Of a stretch of 33,519 nucleotides of DNA, positions 1 through 10,117 are shown piece after piece (position 1 is the stretch's first letter; the number at the start of each line of letters is the position of its first letter). The notes under the pieces are model-generated. The model did not search any database. It was given only the letters and a program-made list of their open reading frames with translations, and had not been told where the DNA came from. The position numbers were made by a program, and so were the translations under genes. The DNA is from Pseudanabaena sp. M53BS1SP1A06MG (GTDB lineage Bacteria > Cyanobacteriota > Cyanobacteriia > Pseudanabaenales > Pseudanabaenaceae): positions 1 through 33,519 of the forward strand of contig JADBWH010000147.1 of assembly GCA_020404105.1 (NCBI GenBank). The letters run 5' to 3'.

Positions 1-63
1 GATTCCTATCTCGTCGATGATTCCTGCCACGATCCCTAGATGCTCTAGGTTCGTTACTTTCAT
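1..63 (-). CDS. Partial IS1634-type (DUF4277) transposase, N-terminus only
   Basis: Reading leftward from the ATG at 61-63, 21 codons are open to the edge of the window. The peptide begins MKVTNLEHLGIVAGIIDEIG, which matches the start of DUF4277/IS1634-type transposases as I know them (NLDHLG-x-VAGIIDEIG). A purine-rich AGGAGG lies about 18 bases upstream of the ATG, inside what is probably the left end of the element (about 64-141). The rest lies outside the window, so intactness cannot be judged. The element ends close to the stop of the AEC permease at 142, so it may have landed just behind that gene. Confidence 0.6.
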   Translation of the reverse strand, partial: MKVTNLEHLGIVAGIIDEIGI

Positions 64-141
64 CTCTGTATTAATACCTGCCTCCTCTTTTTGGCTTTTC
101 TCTAATTATTTTACCCTTCCATTACGAGCGGAATGTGGGTT

Positions 142-1101
142 CTATGTTCCAAAGCAGATAATCCAGATCGGCAAAATCAAAAATAAACCAATGAATGAGA
201 AGGCGATCGTGCTAATAAGCAAATCGCGATCAAGATCATATACTTCTGCCAAAATTAATACTGATAGCCCTGTTGGAGTTCCTGACATTAAGGTTAGAAT
301 TAAACGCGGGTCATGTCTTAAGCCAAGAGCAGTCGAGCCTAAACCAATCAATAACGGAATGATCGCCACTCGTAAAAAAGCCGCGATCGCCGCAGGCTTG
401 AGACTCTCCCATTTCTCGATTTTTCCAAGGCGTAAACCGACTAGAGAGAGGGCAAAAGCGATCGTCACCCAAACTCCAGCATCTAGCCCCGACTCGATCG
501 CTTCGGGTAAACCGATGGGGCGCGTATACCAACCAATCGCAAAAGCCCATAAACTCGGTACTGTAGATACATCGAGCAACAATTTCCACCAAGGTGGCTT
601 CACCTCGCTCTTCCCAAAATAGCTGGCAATAAATACGGCAATCCCATAATTTCCCGCTACATTACTGGCAATGCTATATAGCACTGCCCAATCAGCATAG
701 CTGGCACTTGCTAAGGAATTGGTCAGCGTCAAGCCCACAAATCCTGTATTACCAAGCATCGTCGCTAAAATGAAACTGCCCAAACTAGAGCGATCGCTAT
801 GTTCCTGCTTGGCAAATTGCCAACCGATTAGAGCTAATAACCAACTAAGCACTAAAGCAGCGATCGCCACATAGGGAATGTATGGCGTGTCCGAAAACTG
901 TGTATGTCTAGCAAGGACAAATAGTTGTAATGGGACTCCCACCCAATAGAGCCCAACACCAAGAAATTTAGAGGTATTGATTGGAGCGAATCGGGAAATT
1001 AACAAACCCATACCTGTCCAAAGCATTAATGGAATATAGGCATTGATCAGATCACCAAAATGGAAGATAGACCAGAAATTATCAGGATTAGTTAGCAGCA
1101 T
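142..1101 (-). CDS. AEC (auxin efflux carrier) family permease
   Basis: The 319-residue product is almost entirely hydrophobic, with about ten predicted membrane spans in two halves. This is the usual size and layout of bacterial AEC transporters. Family-like features are the LGNTGFVGLTLT stretch near residue 115 and the GTPTGLSVLILAEVYDLD stretch near residue 275, where family members have conserved polar breaks in helices. Such proteins are thought to export small organic acids or auxin-like compounds; the substrate here is unknown. The ATG at 1101 lies inside the last codons of the upstream amidase gene (14-base overlap), so the two are probably translated from one message. The gene ends shortly before a transposase gene, but its length looks complete. 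Confidence 0.8.
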   Translation of the reverse strand: MLLTNPDNFWSIFHFGDLINAYIPLMLWTGMGLLISRFAPINTSKFLGVGLYWVGVPLQLFVLARHTQFSDTPYIPYVAIAALVLSWLLALIGWQFAKQEHSDRSSLGSFILATMLGNTGFVGLTLTNSLASASYADWAVLYSIASNVAGNYGIAVFIASYFGKSEVKPPWWKLLLDVSTVPSLWAFAIGWYTRPIGLPEAIESGLDAGVWVTIAFALSLVGLRLGKIEKWESLKPAAIAAFLRVAIIPLLIGLGSTALGLRHDPRLILTLMSGTPTGLSVLILAEVYDLDRDLLISTIAFSFIGLFLILPIWIICFGT

Positions 1102-2917
1102 TCATCATCCATTCGGTAATACCATCAGCAAGGGTTTTGGCAAGCAACTTTTGCTGTTGTGGCTCGATAATCCATTCAAACTCATCGGGATTGATCATAA
1201 AACCTAATTCTAGAAGTACTGCTGGTGTAACCGTAGAACGAACTAGTGCCAAGTTATTCCAGTAAACGCCATATTCACGGCGCTGCAACTTTTGGGCAAC
1301 ATAGTTATGGATAAACTTAGCTAAGTCTTGTGACTGTGGATTGTACCAAAAAGTCCCAATTCCTGATGTATTCATCGCATCACCATTATCGGGCAAAGCA
1401 TTGTAGTGCAGGCTAACAGATATTGCTGGTTCCTCCTGTTCAATTTTGGCAATTCTGGGGGCTAAATCTAGATCAATATCATCAGTACGAGTCATTACTA
1501 CCTTCGCCCCCCGATTTTGCAATTCCTCTCTCAGGAGCTTGGAAACAATCAGAGTGACATCTTTTTCAGGATATCCTGTTGGACCTCGTGAGCCTAAGTC
1601 TTCATTACCTCCATGTCCCGCATCTAAGAGAATTTTAAGTCCATTGAGAGGTTGAATTTCTCTATTCGCAGTAGAGAGAACAGGTGGATGTTTGAGAGAA
1701 ACAATCAGGTTTGTGCCTTGATAACGAACCTTATAGCCCCATTGCTGTTTTGGTTTGAGGCTAATCGTATAGGTAACCTTATCAGAATCAGATTGTAACC
1801 ATTCCACTTTATTGATGATCGATTCGGGAACAATGGCAATAGTGTCAGTTTGAGCCGTGACGTTATATAGAGTCAACGTAAAAGTACGATCGCTCTGACT
1901 GATAGAAATTGGGACGTTGCATTCAAGGGGAATGACGATCTCTGTCCAAATATTATGAGGATCGACTTTATCGATCACTGTCCTTGTACTAATTCCGCGC
2001 ACTAGCGATCGCGGCTGTGTATCAGTATCAGAGACTTTCACAAAGCGTTCTCTGACCCAACCACCATAATCAAGCCGTAGCCATTCCCCCTGTTTGCCTG
2101 TGACCAAAGCTTTAACACCTTGGGGTAAGGGAGTAATGCGGGAAAAGTCCGTACTTGCACCAGTTCTGGCATCCGCAGTTGCAGTGACTTCGGCAATCTG
2201 GAGCTTTTTCGGTGAGAGAATTTCGACGGAGCCTTGAGCTTTTTGTTTAACAAGGCGATCGCCTAAGCGCATTTCATATTCAGGCTGACCAAGTTGGCTA
2301 GGTGTCTCAAAGGTAGCGCAGCCACGAAAATAACCTGAAGAAGATTCAGCAATAGCTTCGTTATTACCTGTTAGTACTGATGAGTTTGGTGGTAGTTGAA
2401 TATTACGGCGGCGAGGTAAGAGAGGAATTTCGAGATCGCCAATTCTGGCTAAAACCTTAGCATTAGGAGTAGCGATCGCTTCAAAGCAAATTCTTTCATT
2501 GGGCTGCCTGGCAATATTGACAACAGGGAATAGAGAATTTTCGATAAAGCCAATCCCCTTGGGCGGTAGGGTAATTCTTGATTCCCGCACTACCTTCACC
2601 GTAATTTCCTTGTCACTATTGCGATCACTCGTAGGATTGCTGTACTTGATCTGAAAAATATTTTCACCAATCTGAAGCGGTAAACTTGGCGCAAAATGTC
2701 CTGCGGTAGTTTGTGATACTACCTTGCCATTAATACTGACCTGACCATCCTTGGGAGCAGTACCAATAAAAAATAGGCGATCGCTAGTAGTTGTATGTTG
2801 TAGTGGCGGATAGGTAAGGTGTAGCTGTGTGGGTGAAACAAAGTTTTGTGCATTTGTTGCGGTAGCAGTAAAAAAACTCAACATTCCAATTAGAAAAATT
2901 CCTATCTGTCGCCGCAT
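1088..2917 (-). CDS. N-acetylmuramoyl-L-alanine amidase, AmiC type, with SH3-like domain
   Basis: This 609-residue secreted zinc amidase should cut the bond between muramic acid and the stem peptide in peptidoglycan, acting in the periplasm. Residues 1-24 look like a signal peptide (hydrophobic core IGIFLIGMLSFF, then TNAQ). A bacterial SH3-like domain lies near residues 240-298. The Amidase_3 domain covers about 428-605. It shows zinc ligands H435 in DAGHGG, E451 in PEKD and H504 in SLHYNA, and the catalytic E570 in LLELGF. The long N-terminal part (25-235) is probably beta-sheet wall-binding sequence. Cyanobacterial AmiC proteins work in daughter-cell separation and, in filamentous strains, in making septal nanopores; whether this one does is inference. 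Its 3' end overlaps the AEC permease by 14 bases. Confidence 0.9.
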   Translation of the reverse strand: MRRQIGIFLIGMLSFFTATATNAQNFVSPTQLHLTYPPLQHTTTSDRLFFIGTAPKDGQVSINGKVVSQTTAGHFAPSLPLQIGENIFQIKYSNPTSDRNSDKEITVKVVRESRITLPPKGIGFIENSLFPVVNIARQPNERICFEAIATPNAKVLARIGDLEIPLLPRRRNIQLPPNSSVLTGNNEAIAESSSGYFRGCATFETPSQLGQPEYEMRLGDRLVKQKAQGSVEILSPKKLQIAEVTATADARTGASTDFSRITPLPQGVKALVTGKQGEWLRLDYGGWVRERFVKVSDTDTQPRSLVRGISTRTVIDKVDPHNIWTEIVIPLECNVPISISQSDRTFTLTLYNVTAQTDTIAIVPESIINKVEWLQSDSDKVTYTISLKPKQQWGYKVRYQGTNLIVSLKHPPVLSTANREIQPLNGLKILLDAGHGGNEDLGSRGPTGYPEKDVTLIVSKLLREELQNRGAKVVMTRTDDIDLDLAPRIAKIEQEEPAISVSLHYNALPDNGDAMNTSGIGTFWYNPQSQDLAKFIHNYVAQKLQRREYGVYWNNLALVRSTVTPAVLLELGFMINPDEFEWIIEPQQQKLLAKTLADGITEWMMNAAN

Positions 2918-3381
2918 AATTCCTGTTGTTTGTCTAAAAGAGCGCTGTAACGCATCACTATTTAATACTATCCCTATATAAGTAAGTAGCTAGCTAGGCT
3001 TAATTATTTGTAGAATGATTTAGTGCATCGTAACGCATCAATGGGTTAGAGATGAAGGGTTACGCGATCGCTAACCATCCTACATTTAATTTCAACAACC
3101 TAGTAGGTAGTCACAATTAATATAGTAAATTGTCCCCAAGAAGCTAATTTGTCCGCGAAGTAGACGGAATCACCTCTTAGATTTCATTACAAGCCTGTTG
3201 AGGCTTTGAGTAGTACAGAAATATTTTTGAAAGCGGGGCTTCGCAACGCTTTCAAAAATATTTCTGGGTATTAAGTAAGCGCAAAGCGCTGTAAGCAGAT
3301 GTACTTAACAGAATCTACGTCGCAAAACGCTATATTCTGAATTTAGTAAATTTCAAGAAGACTAATTAAATTAATTCAAAA
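2918..3381. other. Intergenic region between divergent amidase and CSP41-like genes
   Basis: No gene is supported here. It must hold the promoters of both divergent genes. It contains a GTAGCTAGCTAGGC stretch near 2985 resembling the start of the third palindrome family described below, one HIP1-like GCGATCGC near 3065, and the palindromic repeat at 3191-3293. Confidence 0.6.
3191..3293 (+). repeat. Palindromic intergenic repeat, family 1, copy A
   Basis: A perfect 20-base stem, 3216-3235 pairing with 3247-3266, has the left arm CAGAAATATTTTTGAAAGCG. It encloses an 11-base loop containing GCTTCGC. Flanks reading GCCTGTTGAGGCTTTGAGTA on the left and TTAAGTAAGCGCAAAGCGCTGTA on the right recur, inverted, around 4447-4548. 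The ends of the unit are my estimate from comparing the two copies. Confidence 0.8.
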
Positions 3382-4323
3382 ATGAAAATTTTAGTAATGG
3401 GTGGCACAAGATTTATTGGTGTGTCACTGGTCAAATTGTTAGTTGATCAAGGACATGAAGTCACCCTATTTAATCGTGGTAAAAAGCCCTCACCCGTTGC
3501 AGGACTCCACACAATTATTGGTGATCGCACAGATCCTCAACAACTACGCGACAAACTTAGTAGCGAATCCTTCGAGGTGATTTTTGATAACAATGGGCGT
3601 GAACTTAGCGATACTCAGCCCCTAGTCGAGATTTTCCGCGATCGCCTCCAGCATTTTGTCTATATGAGTTCGGCTGGTGTCTATCTCGATAGCGACATCC
3701 TGCCTTATAGCGAAACCGATGCTGTTGATCCCAAGAGTCGTCACAAGGGTAAGCTCGATACAGAAGCATATTTGCAGCAAGTCCGTGCTGAATCTGGTTT
3801 CCCCTACACTTCCATTCGTCCTACATATATCTATGGTCCCCGAAACTATAACGATGTAGAAGCTTGGTTCTTTGATCGCATTGTGCGCGATCGTCCGATC
3901 CCAATCCCTGGAAATGGCAAATTTATCACCCAACTTGGGCATGTCGAAGACCTAGCGAGCGCAATGGCAGCCATCTTAGGAAATCAAAAGGCGATCGGTG
4001 AAATTTACAATGTTTCCGATACGCGCTATGTCACCTTTAATGGACTTGCTAAACAATGCGCGATCGCCGCAGGCAAAGATCCCAGCGCTTTAAATTTTGT
4101 CTATTACAATCCTAAAGATTTTGAATTTGGTAAAAAGAAAGCATTCCCTTTCCGTCTCCAGCATTTCTTTGCCTCAGTTACCAAAGCAACCCAAGATCTC
4201 AACTGGCAGCCCAAATATGATCTCTTAGCTGGTTTAAAAACTTCCTTTGAGCAGGATTATTTACCATCAAATCGCCACCAAGCTGACATTGATTTTTCAA
4301 CAGATACACAGATTTTGAAATAA
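3382..4323 (+). CDS. CSP41-like NAD(P)-binding epimerase/dehydratase-family protein
   Basis: The 313-residue protein has an extended short-chain dehydrogenase fold. The nucleotide-binding GGTRFIG loop is at residues 7-13, followed by YMSSAGVY near residue 93 and RPTYIYGPRNY near residue 147. The usual YxxxK catalytic pair is not evident: the region reads RHKGKLDTEAYL, as in the chloroplast stem-loop binding proteins CSP41a/b and their cyanobacterial relatives. Those proteins bind RNA and associate with ribosomes and transcription rather than acting as sugar epimerases, so an RNA-related role is likely but inferred. The ATG at 3382 gives the expected family start (MKILVMGGTRFIG). The gene sits alone between two inverted copies of a palindromic repeat. 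Confidence 0.82.
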   Translation: MKILVMGGTRFIGVSLVKLLVDQGHEVTLFNRGKKPSPVAGLHTIIGDRTDPQQLRDKLSSESFEVIFDNNGRELSDTQPLVEIFRDRLQHFVYMSSAGVYLDSDILPYSETDAVDPKSRHKGKLDTEAYLQQVRAESGFPYTSIRPTYIYGPRNYNDVEAWFFDRIVRDRPIPIPGNGKFITQLGHVEDLASAMAAILGNQKAIGEIYNVSDTRYVTFNGLAKQCAIAAGKDPSALNFVYYNPKDFEFGKKKAFPFRLQHFFASVTKATQDLNWQPKYDLLAGLKTSFEQDYLPSNRHQADIDFSTDTQILK

Positions 4324-4631
4324 ATAACTGATGTTACGTAGAAGGCAAAAGGAGTAAAGTAAAGATAGGGTCAGAAATGGGTAAACAGGCATGGACAGAA
4401 ATTCTTAGACCTATGTGCAGACAACAAATAGTAAACATTTTCTAAGTACAGTGCTTTGCGCTTACTTAAAACCCAGAAATATTTTTGAAAGCGGCGCTTC
4501 GCGCCGCTTTCAAAAATATTTCTGTACTACTCAAAGCCTCAACAGGCTGTATTGGCTAAATAAACACTTAATATCGACGAATAACTTAAAGCTTGCCTTA
4601 GACTGAAGAAGCGTTATCAACAAGTTGCTTT
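4324..4631. other. Intergenic region with palindromic repeat
   Basis: No gene is supported. A short open frame across 4415-4606 runs through the palindrome and has no protein-like character. The region holds copy B of the family 1 repeat and the likely promoter of the APC permease. Confidence 0.6.
4447..4548 (-). repeat. Palindromic intergenic repeat, family 1, copy B (inverted)
   Basis: A perfect 24-base stem, 4474-4497 with 4501-4524, has a TTC loop (GGCGCTTCGCGCC centre). Flanks are TACAGTGCTTTGCGCTTACT on the left and TACTACTCAAAGCCTCAACA on the right. Read on the minus strand this is nearly the same sequence as copy A, so the two lie head to head around the CSP41-like gene. Confidence 0.85.
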
Positions 4632-6593
4632 ATGGCTTCCCCTGTACCTTCTTCCAACAAAAATGAGTTACTGCAAAATTTGAAGCATTGGCTGTTGGCT
4701 GGCATTCATCAAAAAGCCAATTCTGAAACACTCAATGAACCATCCCATAAGCACACTGATAAACATAGCTGGTGGCAGGTGATGTGTTTAACAGGGGTGG
4801 ACTATTTTTCTACCCTTGGATATCAACCTGGAATTGCTGCTATTGCTGCGGGAGCCTTATCGCCGATCGCTACATTGATCTTGTTGCTATTAACTCTATT
4901 CGGTGCATTACCGATTTACCGCAAAGTTGCCACCATCAGTCCTAATGGTGAAGGTTCCCTCGCGATGCTGGAGCATTTACTAACGTGGTGGCAGGGCAAA
5001 CTACTAGTCCTATGCCTTTTGGGATTTGTAGCAACGGACTTTATTATCACAATTACCCTATCAGCCGCCGATGCCACCGCCCACATCGTCGAAAATCCCT
5101 TAGTACCTGCATTTTTCCATGGGCAATTAGTACCAATCACCTTAGTACTCATTGCTTTGTTAGGTGCAATTTTTCTGAAAGGATTCCGTGAAGCGATTGG
5201 AATTGCTGTTATTTTGGTGGCAGTTTATCTATTTCTGAATTTGATCACGGTATCCGTTGGTCTGCAACATATATTTAGCCAACCTACAGTCATATCCAAT
5301 TGGCAAAATGCGATTTTTGCGAATAATCAAAATCCATTAATACTATTAGGAATTTCGGTATTAGTATTTCCTAAACTCGCCTTAGGACTATCGGGTTTTG
5401 AAACAGGTGTTGCGGTGATGCCATTGGTCAAAGGACTCAGTGACGATAGTGAGCAAACACCCAAGGGACGGATCAAAAATACTCATAAGATGCTAGCAAG
5501 TGCAGCTTGGATTATGAGTTTTTTCCTACTTACCAGTAGCATCGTTACTACTCTTCTGATTCCTGCGGCAGAATTTGGGACAGGAGGTAAGGCAAATGGT
5601 CGTGCGCTTGCATTTTTGGCACACCAGTTTTTTGGTGACATTTTCGGGACTGTATACGATCTCAGTACCATCTCAATTTTATGGTTTGCAGGTGCATCGG
5701 CAATGGCAGGGCTATTGAACATTGTGCCGCGCTATCTACCTCGCTACGGTATGGCTCCTAACTGGACTTTGGCAGTGCGTCCCTTAGTTTTGGTTTATAC
5801 GGCAATCGCTTTTATTGTCACCCTAATTTTTCAAGCAAATGTAGAAGCTCAAGGTGGAGCCTATGCGACAGGTGTATTGGTACTGATGAGTTCGGCAGCC
5901 TTTGCTGTAACCTTGGCTTCCTATAAACAACGTAAACGGACTGAAGTAACCCTATTTGGGAGCATTACATTTGTTTTTATTTATACGACGATCGCCAATA
6001 TTATCGAAAGACCAGATGGTATCAAGATTGCGGCAATTTTCATTGCCATTATCGTCGTAACATCTTTGGTGTCGCGGGTTTGGAGATCGACCGAGTTACG
6101 CGCCGACACCGTAGAAATGGATGAACTAGCTCAAAGCTTTATCCAAGCTAGTCCTGAGCATACAGTAAGGATCATTGCCCATCGCCCTAATCGTGGCGAT
6201 GAACAGGAATATAGCCAAAAAGAACAGGATACCCGACAAGAGCATCATTTACCCCCTGACGATCCTCTGATTTTCTTAGAAATTAGGGTTTCCGATCCCT
6301 CAGAATTTGCAGGAACGATTTACATCGAGGGGCATCAAGTGGGCGAACATCGGATTTTGCGATCGCGAGGTGCAGCCGTCCCCAATACGATCGCCGCCAT
6401 TTTGTTCGAGATTCGCGAACGTACTCATAAACTGCCCCATGCCTATTTTGGCTGGGCGGAGGGCAATCCACTCCAATACTTAATGCGATTCATTTTGTTT
6501 GGTGAGGGGGATATTGCGATCGTGACCCGTGAGGTGTTACGCACCGCCGAAAAAGATCCCAAACGTCGCCCAGGGATTCATGTTGGTGGTTAG
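4632..6593 (+). CDS. APC family permease with C-terminal soluble domain
   Basis: The 653-residue protein has about twelve hydrophobic spans across residues 50-480, then a hydrophilic C-terminal domain of about 160 residues. The first span region ([21 protein letters not shown]) and the [34 protein letters not shown] stretch are typical of the amino acid-polyamine-organocation superfamily. KUP-type potassium carriers share some of this layout, but I see no clear KUP signature. The substrate is unknown. The N-terminal 45 residues are polar and cytoplasmic. The start ATG follows an AAGTTGCTTT stretch with no strong ribosome binding site, so the exact start is less certain than the gene. Confidence 0.8.
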   Translation: MASPVPSSNKNELLQNLKHWLLAGIHQKANSETLNEPSHKHTDKHSWWQVMCLTGVDYFSTLGYQPGIAAIAAGALSPIATLILLLLTLFGALPIYRKVATISPNGEGSLAMLEHLLTWWQGKLLVLCLLGFVATDFIITITLSAADATAHIVENPLVPAFFHGQLVPITLVLIALLGAIFLKGFREAIGIAVILVAVYLFLNLITVSVGLQHIFSQPTVISNWQNAIFANNQNPLILLGISVLVFPKLALGLSGFETGVAVMPLVKGLSDDSEQTPKGRIKNTHKMLASAAWIMSFFLLTSSIVTTLLIPAAEFGTGGKANGRALAFLAHQFFGDIFGTVYDLSTISILWFAGASAMAGLLNIVPRYLPRYGMAPNWTLAVRPLVLVYTAIAFIVTLIFQANVEAQGGAYATGVLVLMSSAAFAVTLASYKQRKRTEVTLFGSITFVFIYTTIANIIERPDGIKIAAIFIAIIVVTSLVSRVWRSTELRADTVEMDELAQSFIQASPEHTVRIIAHRPNRGDEQEYSQKEQDTRQEHHLPPDDPLIFLEIRVSDPSEFAGTIYIEGHQVGEHRILRSRGAAVPNTIAAILFEIRERTHKLPHAYFGWAEGNPLQYLMRFILFGEGDIAIVTREVLRTAEKDPKRRPGIHVGG

Positions 6594-6639
6594 AACTTAG
6601 GGGTATACCGAACAATAGGATATAGCACTTTTCTATACA

Positions 6640-6674
6640 GGAATGGTTCTCCGCATTCGGCGGAGAACCATTCC
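6640..6674. repeat. Hairpin behind the APC permease
   Basis: A perfect 15-base stem (GGAATGGTTCTCCGC, 6640-6654, with 6660-6674) has a 5-base ATTCG loop. It lies 46 bases past the permease stop. No T-run follows directly, so it is better called a palindromic element than a proven terminator, though it could protect the 3' end of the message. Confidence 0.6.
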
Positions 6675-6836
6675 CCTGTACTTTACTAGACTAGAAAAAC
6701 TATATGTCCAGACTACTAAATAACTAAGCCTGTGGTGCACTTGGAGCTAATAACACATGCTTTTGGTTTTTAATGATGCTGCTAACCAATTTTTGTCAAC
6801 TGCTATTATGATGTATCTGGATTTAGGGTAAATATC

Positions 6837-7703
6837 GTGACTCAACGTACAGCTAGGCAATGGATTATTAACGGTGTTTTAATCGTAATTACGCTTTCAT
6901 TTTTAGGCGTATCGATCGCCCCATTGATCGGCGGTCTCTTTGCCCCACCTAATCAACAAGCTGCTAATTCAAACCAAAACACCTCCGAACAAGAACGGAT
7001 TAAAATTCAGATTGAGGGATTTGAAGCTGTACTCAAAAGCGATCCAAAAAATCAAACTGCACTCATAGGGTTAGTTAATCTCCGCAACCAGTTAGGCAAA
7101 GTTAAAGAAACGATCGAGCCTTTGCAAACTCTGTCCGATACTTTTCCAGATACCCCTGAATATCGGATGACATTAGCTAAAACCTATCTTGAACTGAAAG
7201 ACACCAAAAATGCGGTGGCAGAATATCGCAAGATTTTGACAACAAAACCAGGGTATATTCCTGCATTACAAAGTGTAGTGGGGCTTGAGCTGAATGATAA
7301 ACGTCCTGAAGCAGCGATCGGTTTGCTCCTAGACACACTTAAAACTGCCGAGACTGCCAATAAAATCCAAGCTAATAGCGTCGATACAGCTTCGGTACGC
7401 TGGATTCTTGGCGAAGTTTATCGCCAACAAAATCGCCTTGACGATTCGATCGCGACTTACGATCAAATGATTAAGGAAAATCCTAAAGATTTCCGTCCCT
7501 ATGTTGGCAAAGCACAGTTAAAACAAGTCCAAGGCAAGGATGATGAAGCGAAGAAACTCTTTGATAAAGGGCTAGAGCTCGCACCTGCTGATTTTAAAGA
7601 TGAGGTTAAGCGACTTGCGGCGCTTTCTCCCCAAAAGCAACCCAATAGCAACTCCACGCAATCGCCTAGCTCTACTTCTGATACTCCCACTAAAAAACCA
7701 TAA
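6837..7703 (+). CDS. Membrane-anchored tetratricopeptide repeat protein
   Basis: The 288-residue protein starts with GTG at 6837. A single hydrophobic segment at residues 11-32 (IINGVLIVITLSFLGVSIAPLI) is followed by a polar linker and then helical TPR units from about residue 50 to 260. Typical TPR spacing is seen in TPEYRMTLAKTYLELKDTKNAVAEYRKIL, VRWILGEVYRQQNRLDDSIATYDQMI and FRPYVGKAQLKQVQGKDDEAKKLFDKGLEL. The C-terminal tail is rich in Ser, Thr, Pro and Gln. TPR proteins act as scaffolds; in cyanobacteria several help assemble photosystems, but nothing here identifies the partner. Confidence 0.82.
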   Translation: MTQRTARQWIINGVLIVITLSFLGVSIAPLIGGLFAPPNQQAANSNQNTSEQERIKIQIEGFEAVLKSDPKNQTALIGLVNLRNQLGKVKETIEPLQTLSDTFPDTPEYRMTLAKTYLELKDTKNAVAEYRKILTTKPGYIPALQSVVGLELNDKRPEAAIGLLLDTLKTAETANKIQANSVDTASVRWILGEVYRQQNRLDDSIATYDQMIKENPKDFRPYVGKAQLKQVQGKDDEAKKLFDKGLELAPADFKDEVKRLAALSPQKQPNSNSTQSPSSTSDTPTKKP

Positions 7704-7764
7704 AAAGCTATCCAGAGGACTGAATTAAAAATTTCTTCGGTAGTGCTGCAAAGTAATTTTTTTA

Positions 7765-7805
7765 GTAATTGTGTTGAGGGCGCTTCGCGACCGCAACACA
7801 ATTAC
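7765..7805. repeat. Palindromic element behind the TPR gene
   Basis: A 12-base stem (GTAATTGTGTTG, 7765-7776, with 7794-7805) encloses an inner GCGCTTCGCG core. It resembles the other cyanobacterial palindromes in this window in design, with a GCTTCGC-type loop, but has different arms. Confidence 0.6.
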
Positions 7806-7968
7806 ATTGAATGACTACCAATTAATTGCCAAGAGGCAATAAAAGTAATGTAAAAGCCATAAACGTAATGTAAATGACAGCTTTTTCGGCATCGCTAGTA
7901 AAAAATAACAATACTCACAACTTTAAAAAATTACTTACAGGCTTTGGAGCTGAAGTAACTATGAATTG

Positions 7969-7998
7969 CCCCACTTACTTAGAGTGGGGTAATTTTTT
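7969..7998 (+). terminator. Terminator-like hairpin, possible end of a small RNA
   Basis: CCCCACT (7969-7975) pairs with AGTGGGG (7983-7989) around a 7-base loop, followed after TAA by seven T residues (7993-7999). This has the form of a rho-independent terminator. It lies 265 bases past the TPR gene and about 190 before purA, too far from either to be an obvious gene end. It may therefore close a short non-coding transcript from about 7870. Confidence 0.5.
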
Positions 7999-8179
7999 TA
8001 GGTCTTATCAATTAGTTGGGCTTCCCAAACATTTACTACAACAGACATGTTCATAAGATCTAAAAGCCTATGGGTCACGCACAGCCTGTCCCGCAGACTT
8101 TTAATCATGCACTAATAATTAAGTGGTTGACAAACGCTCATATCTTTTGAGATGATTGACAATTGTGAGATTTTATTGA

Positions 8180-9505
<1,326 letters not shown>

Positions 9506-9530
9506 AACTAAGCAATCATAAATTACTAAA

Positions 9531-10082
9531 ATGCAATTACAAATTAACGCATCTACCCGTACCCTATCTAATAACCGCGCCCTGCGCCGCAATGGTCAAG
9601 TACCTGCAACCGTATATGGACATAAGGGTGCTGATTCAATTTCGATCGCTCTAGATGCGAAAGAAGCAACCACTTTGTTACGTGAGGCAACCATCAATAA
9701 CACATTGATTGAAGTAACCGTAACTGATGGTGACTTTAAAGGCAAAACACTATTGCGTGAAGTCCAAAATCATCCTTACAAAAATGATATTTATCACCTC
9801 AGCTTTTTTGCGATCGAATCGCAATCGAAGATTGAAGTAGATATTCCTCTCCACTTTGTTGGTGTACCTGTTGGCGTAAAAGTTGGTGGTGGTTCCGTTG
9901 ATACCATCAAAAACTATGTACGTGTATCTTGCGCTCCTAATAGTGTGCCTGAAAGCTTTGAGCTAGATATTACTCCTCTCGAAATTGGTAAGGGTATCCA
10001 CGTTAGCGAAATTCCTTATCCCGAAGGTGTTAAGCCTGTAACCGATGGTACTGCTCTGGTAGTTACTATTCTCAAGAAATAG
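9531..10082 (+). CDS. rplY: 50S ribosomal protein L25, TL5/CTC type
   Basis: The 183-residue protein binds 5S rRNA in the large subunit. Residues 1-90 form the L25 domain (TRTLSNNRALRRNGQVPATVYGHKG, then LLREVQNHPYKNDIYHLSFF). Residues 95-183 form the extra beta domain of the TL5/CTC form (IPLHFVGVPVGVKVGG and ELDITPLEIGKGIHVSEIPYPEGVK). The length is as expected for the long form. It lies 25 bases behind purA on the same strand and ends in a strong terminator. Confidence 0.95.
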   Translation: MQLQINASTRTLSNNRALRRNGQVPATVYGHKGADSISIALDAKEATTLLREATINNTLIEVTVTDGDFKGKTLLREVQNHPYKNDIYHLSFFAIESQSKIEVDIPLHFVGVPVGVKVGGGSVDTIKNYVRVSCAPNSVPESFELDITPLEIGKGIHVSEIPYPEGVKPVTDGTALVVTILKK

Positions 10083-10086
10083 ATAT

Positions 10087-10117
10087 AAAAAAGGGGCGCA
10101 ATGCGCCCCTTTTTTTA
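10087..10117. terminator. Bidirectional terminator between rplY and the Crp/Fnr gene
   Basis: GGGGCGC and GCGCCCC form a 7-base GC stem with an AAT loop, flanked by A-runs and T-runs on the two sides. It can end transcription from rplY on plus and from the convergent regulator gene on minus. Confidence 0.9.

Noticed and set aside
17-622. Long plus-strand open frame of 201 codons
   Set aside because: It is antisense to the AEC permease, is rich in Lys/Arg/Ser as such shadows are, and resembles no family.
4415-4606. 63-codon open frame
   Set aside because: It reads through the family 1 palindrome; no start signal and no protein-like pattern.
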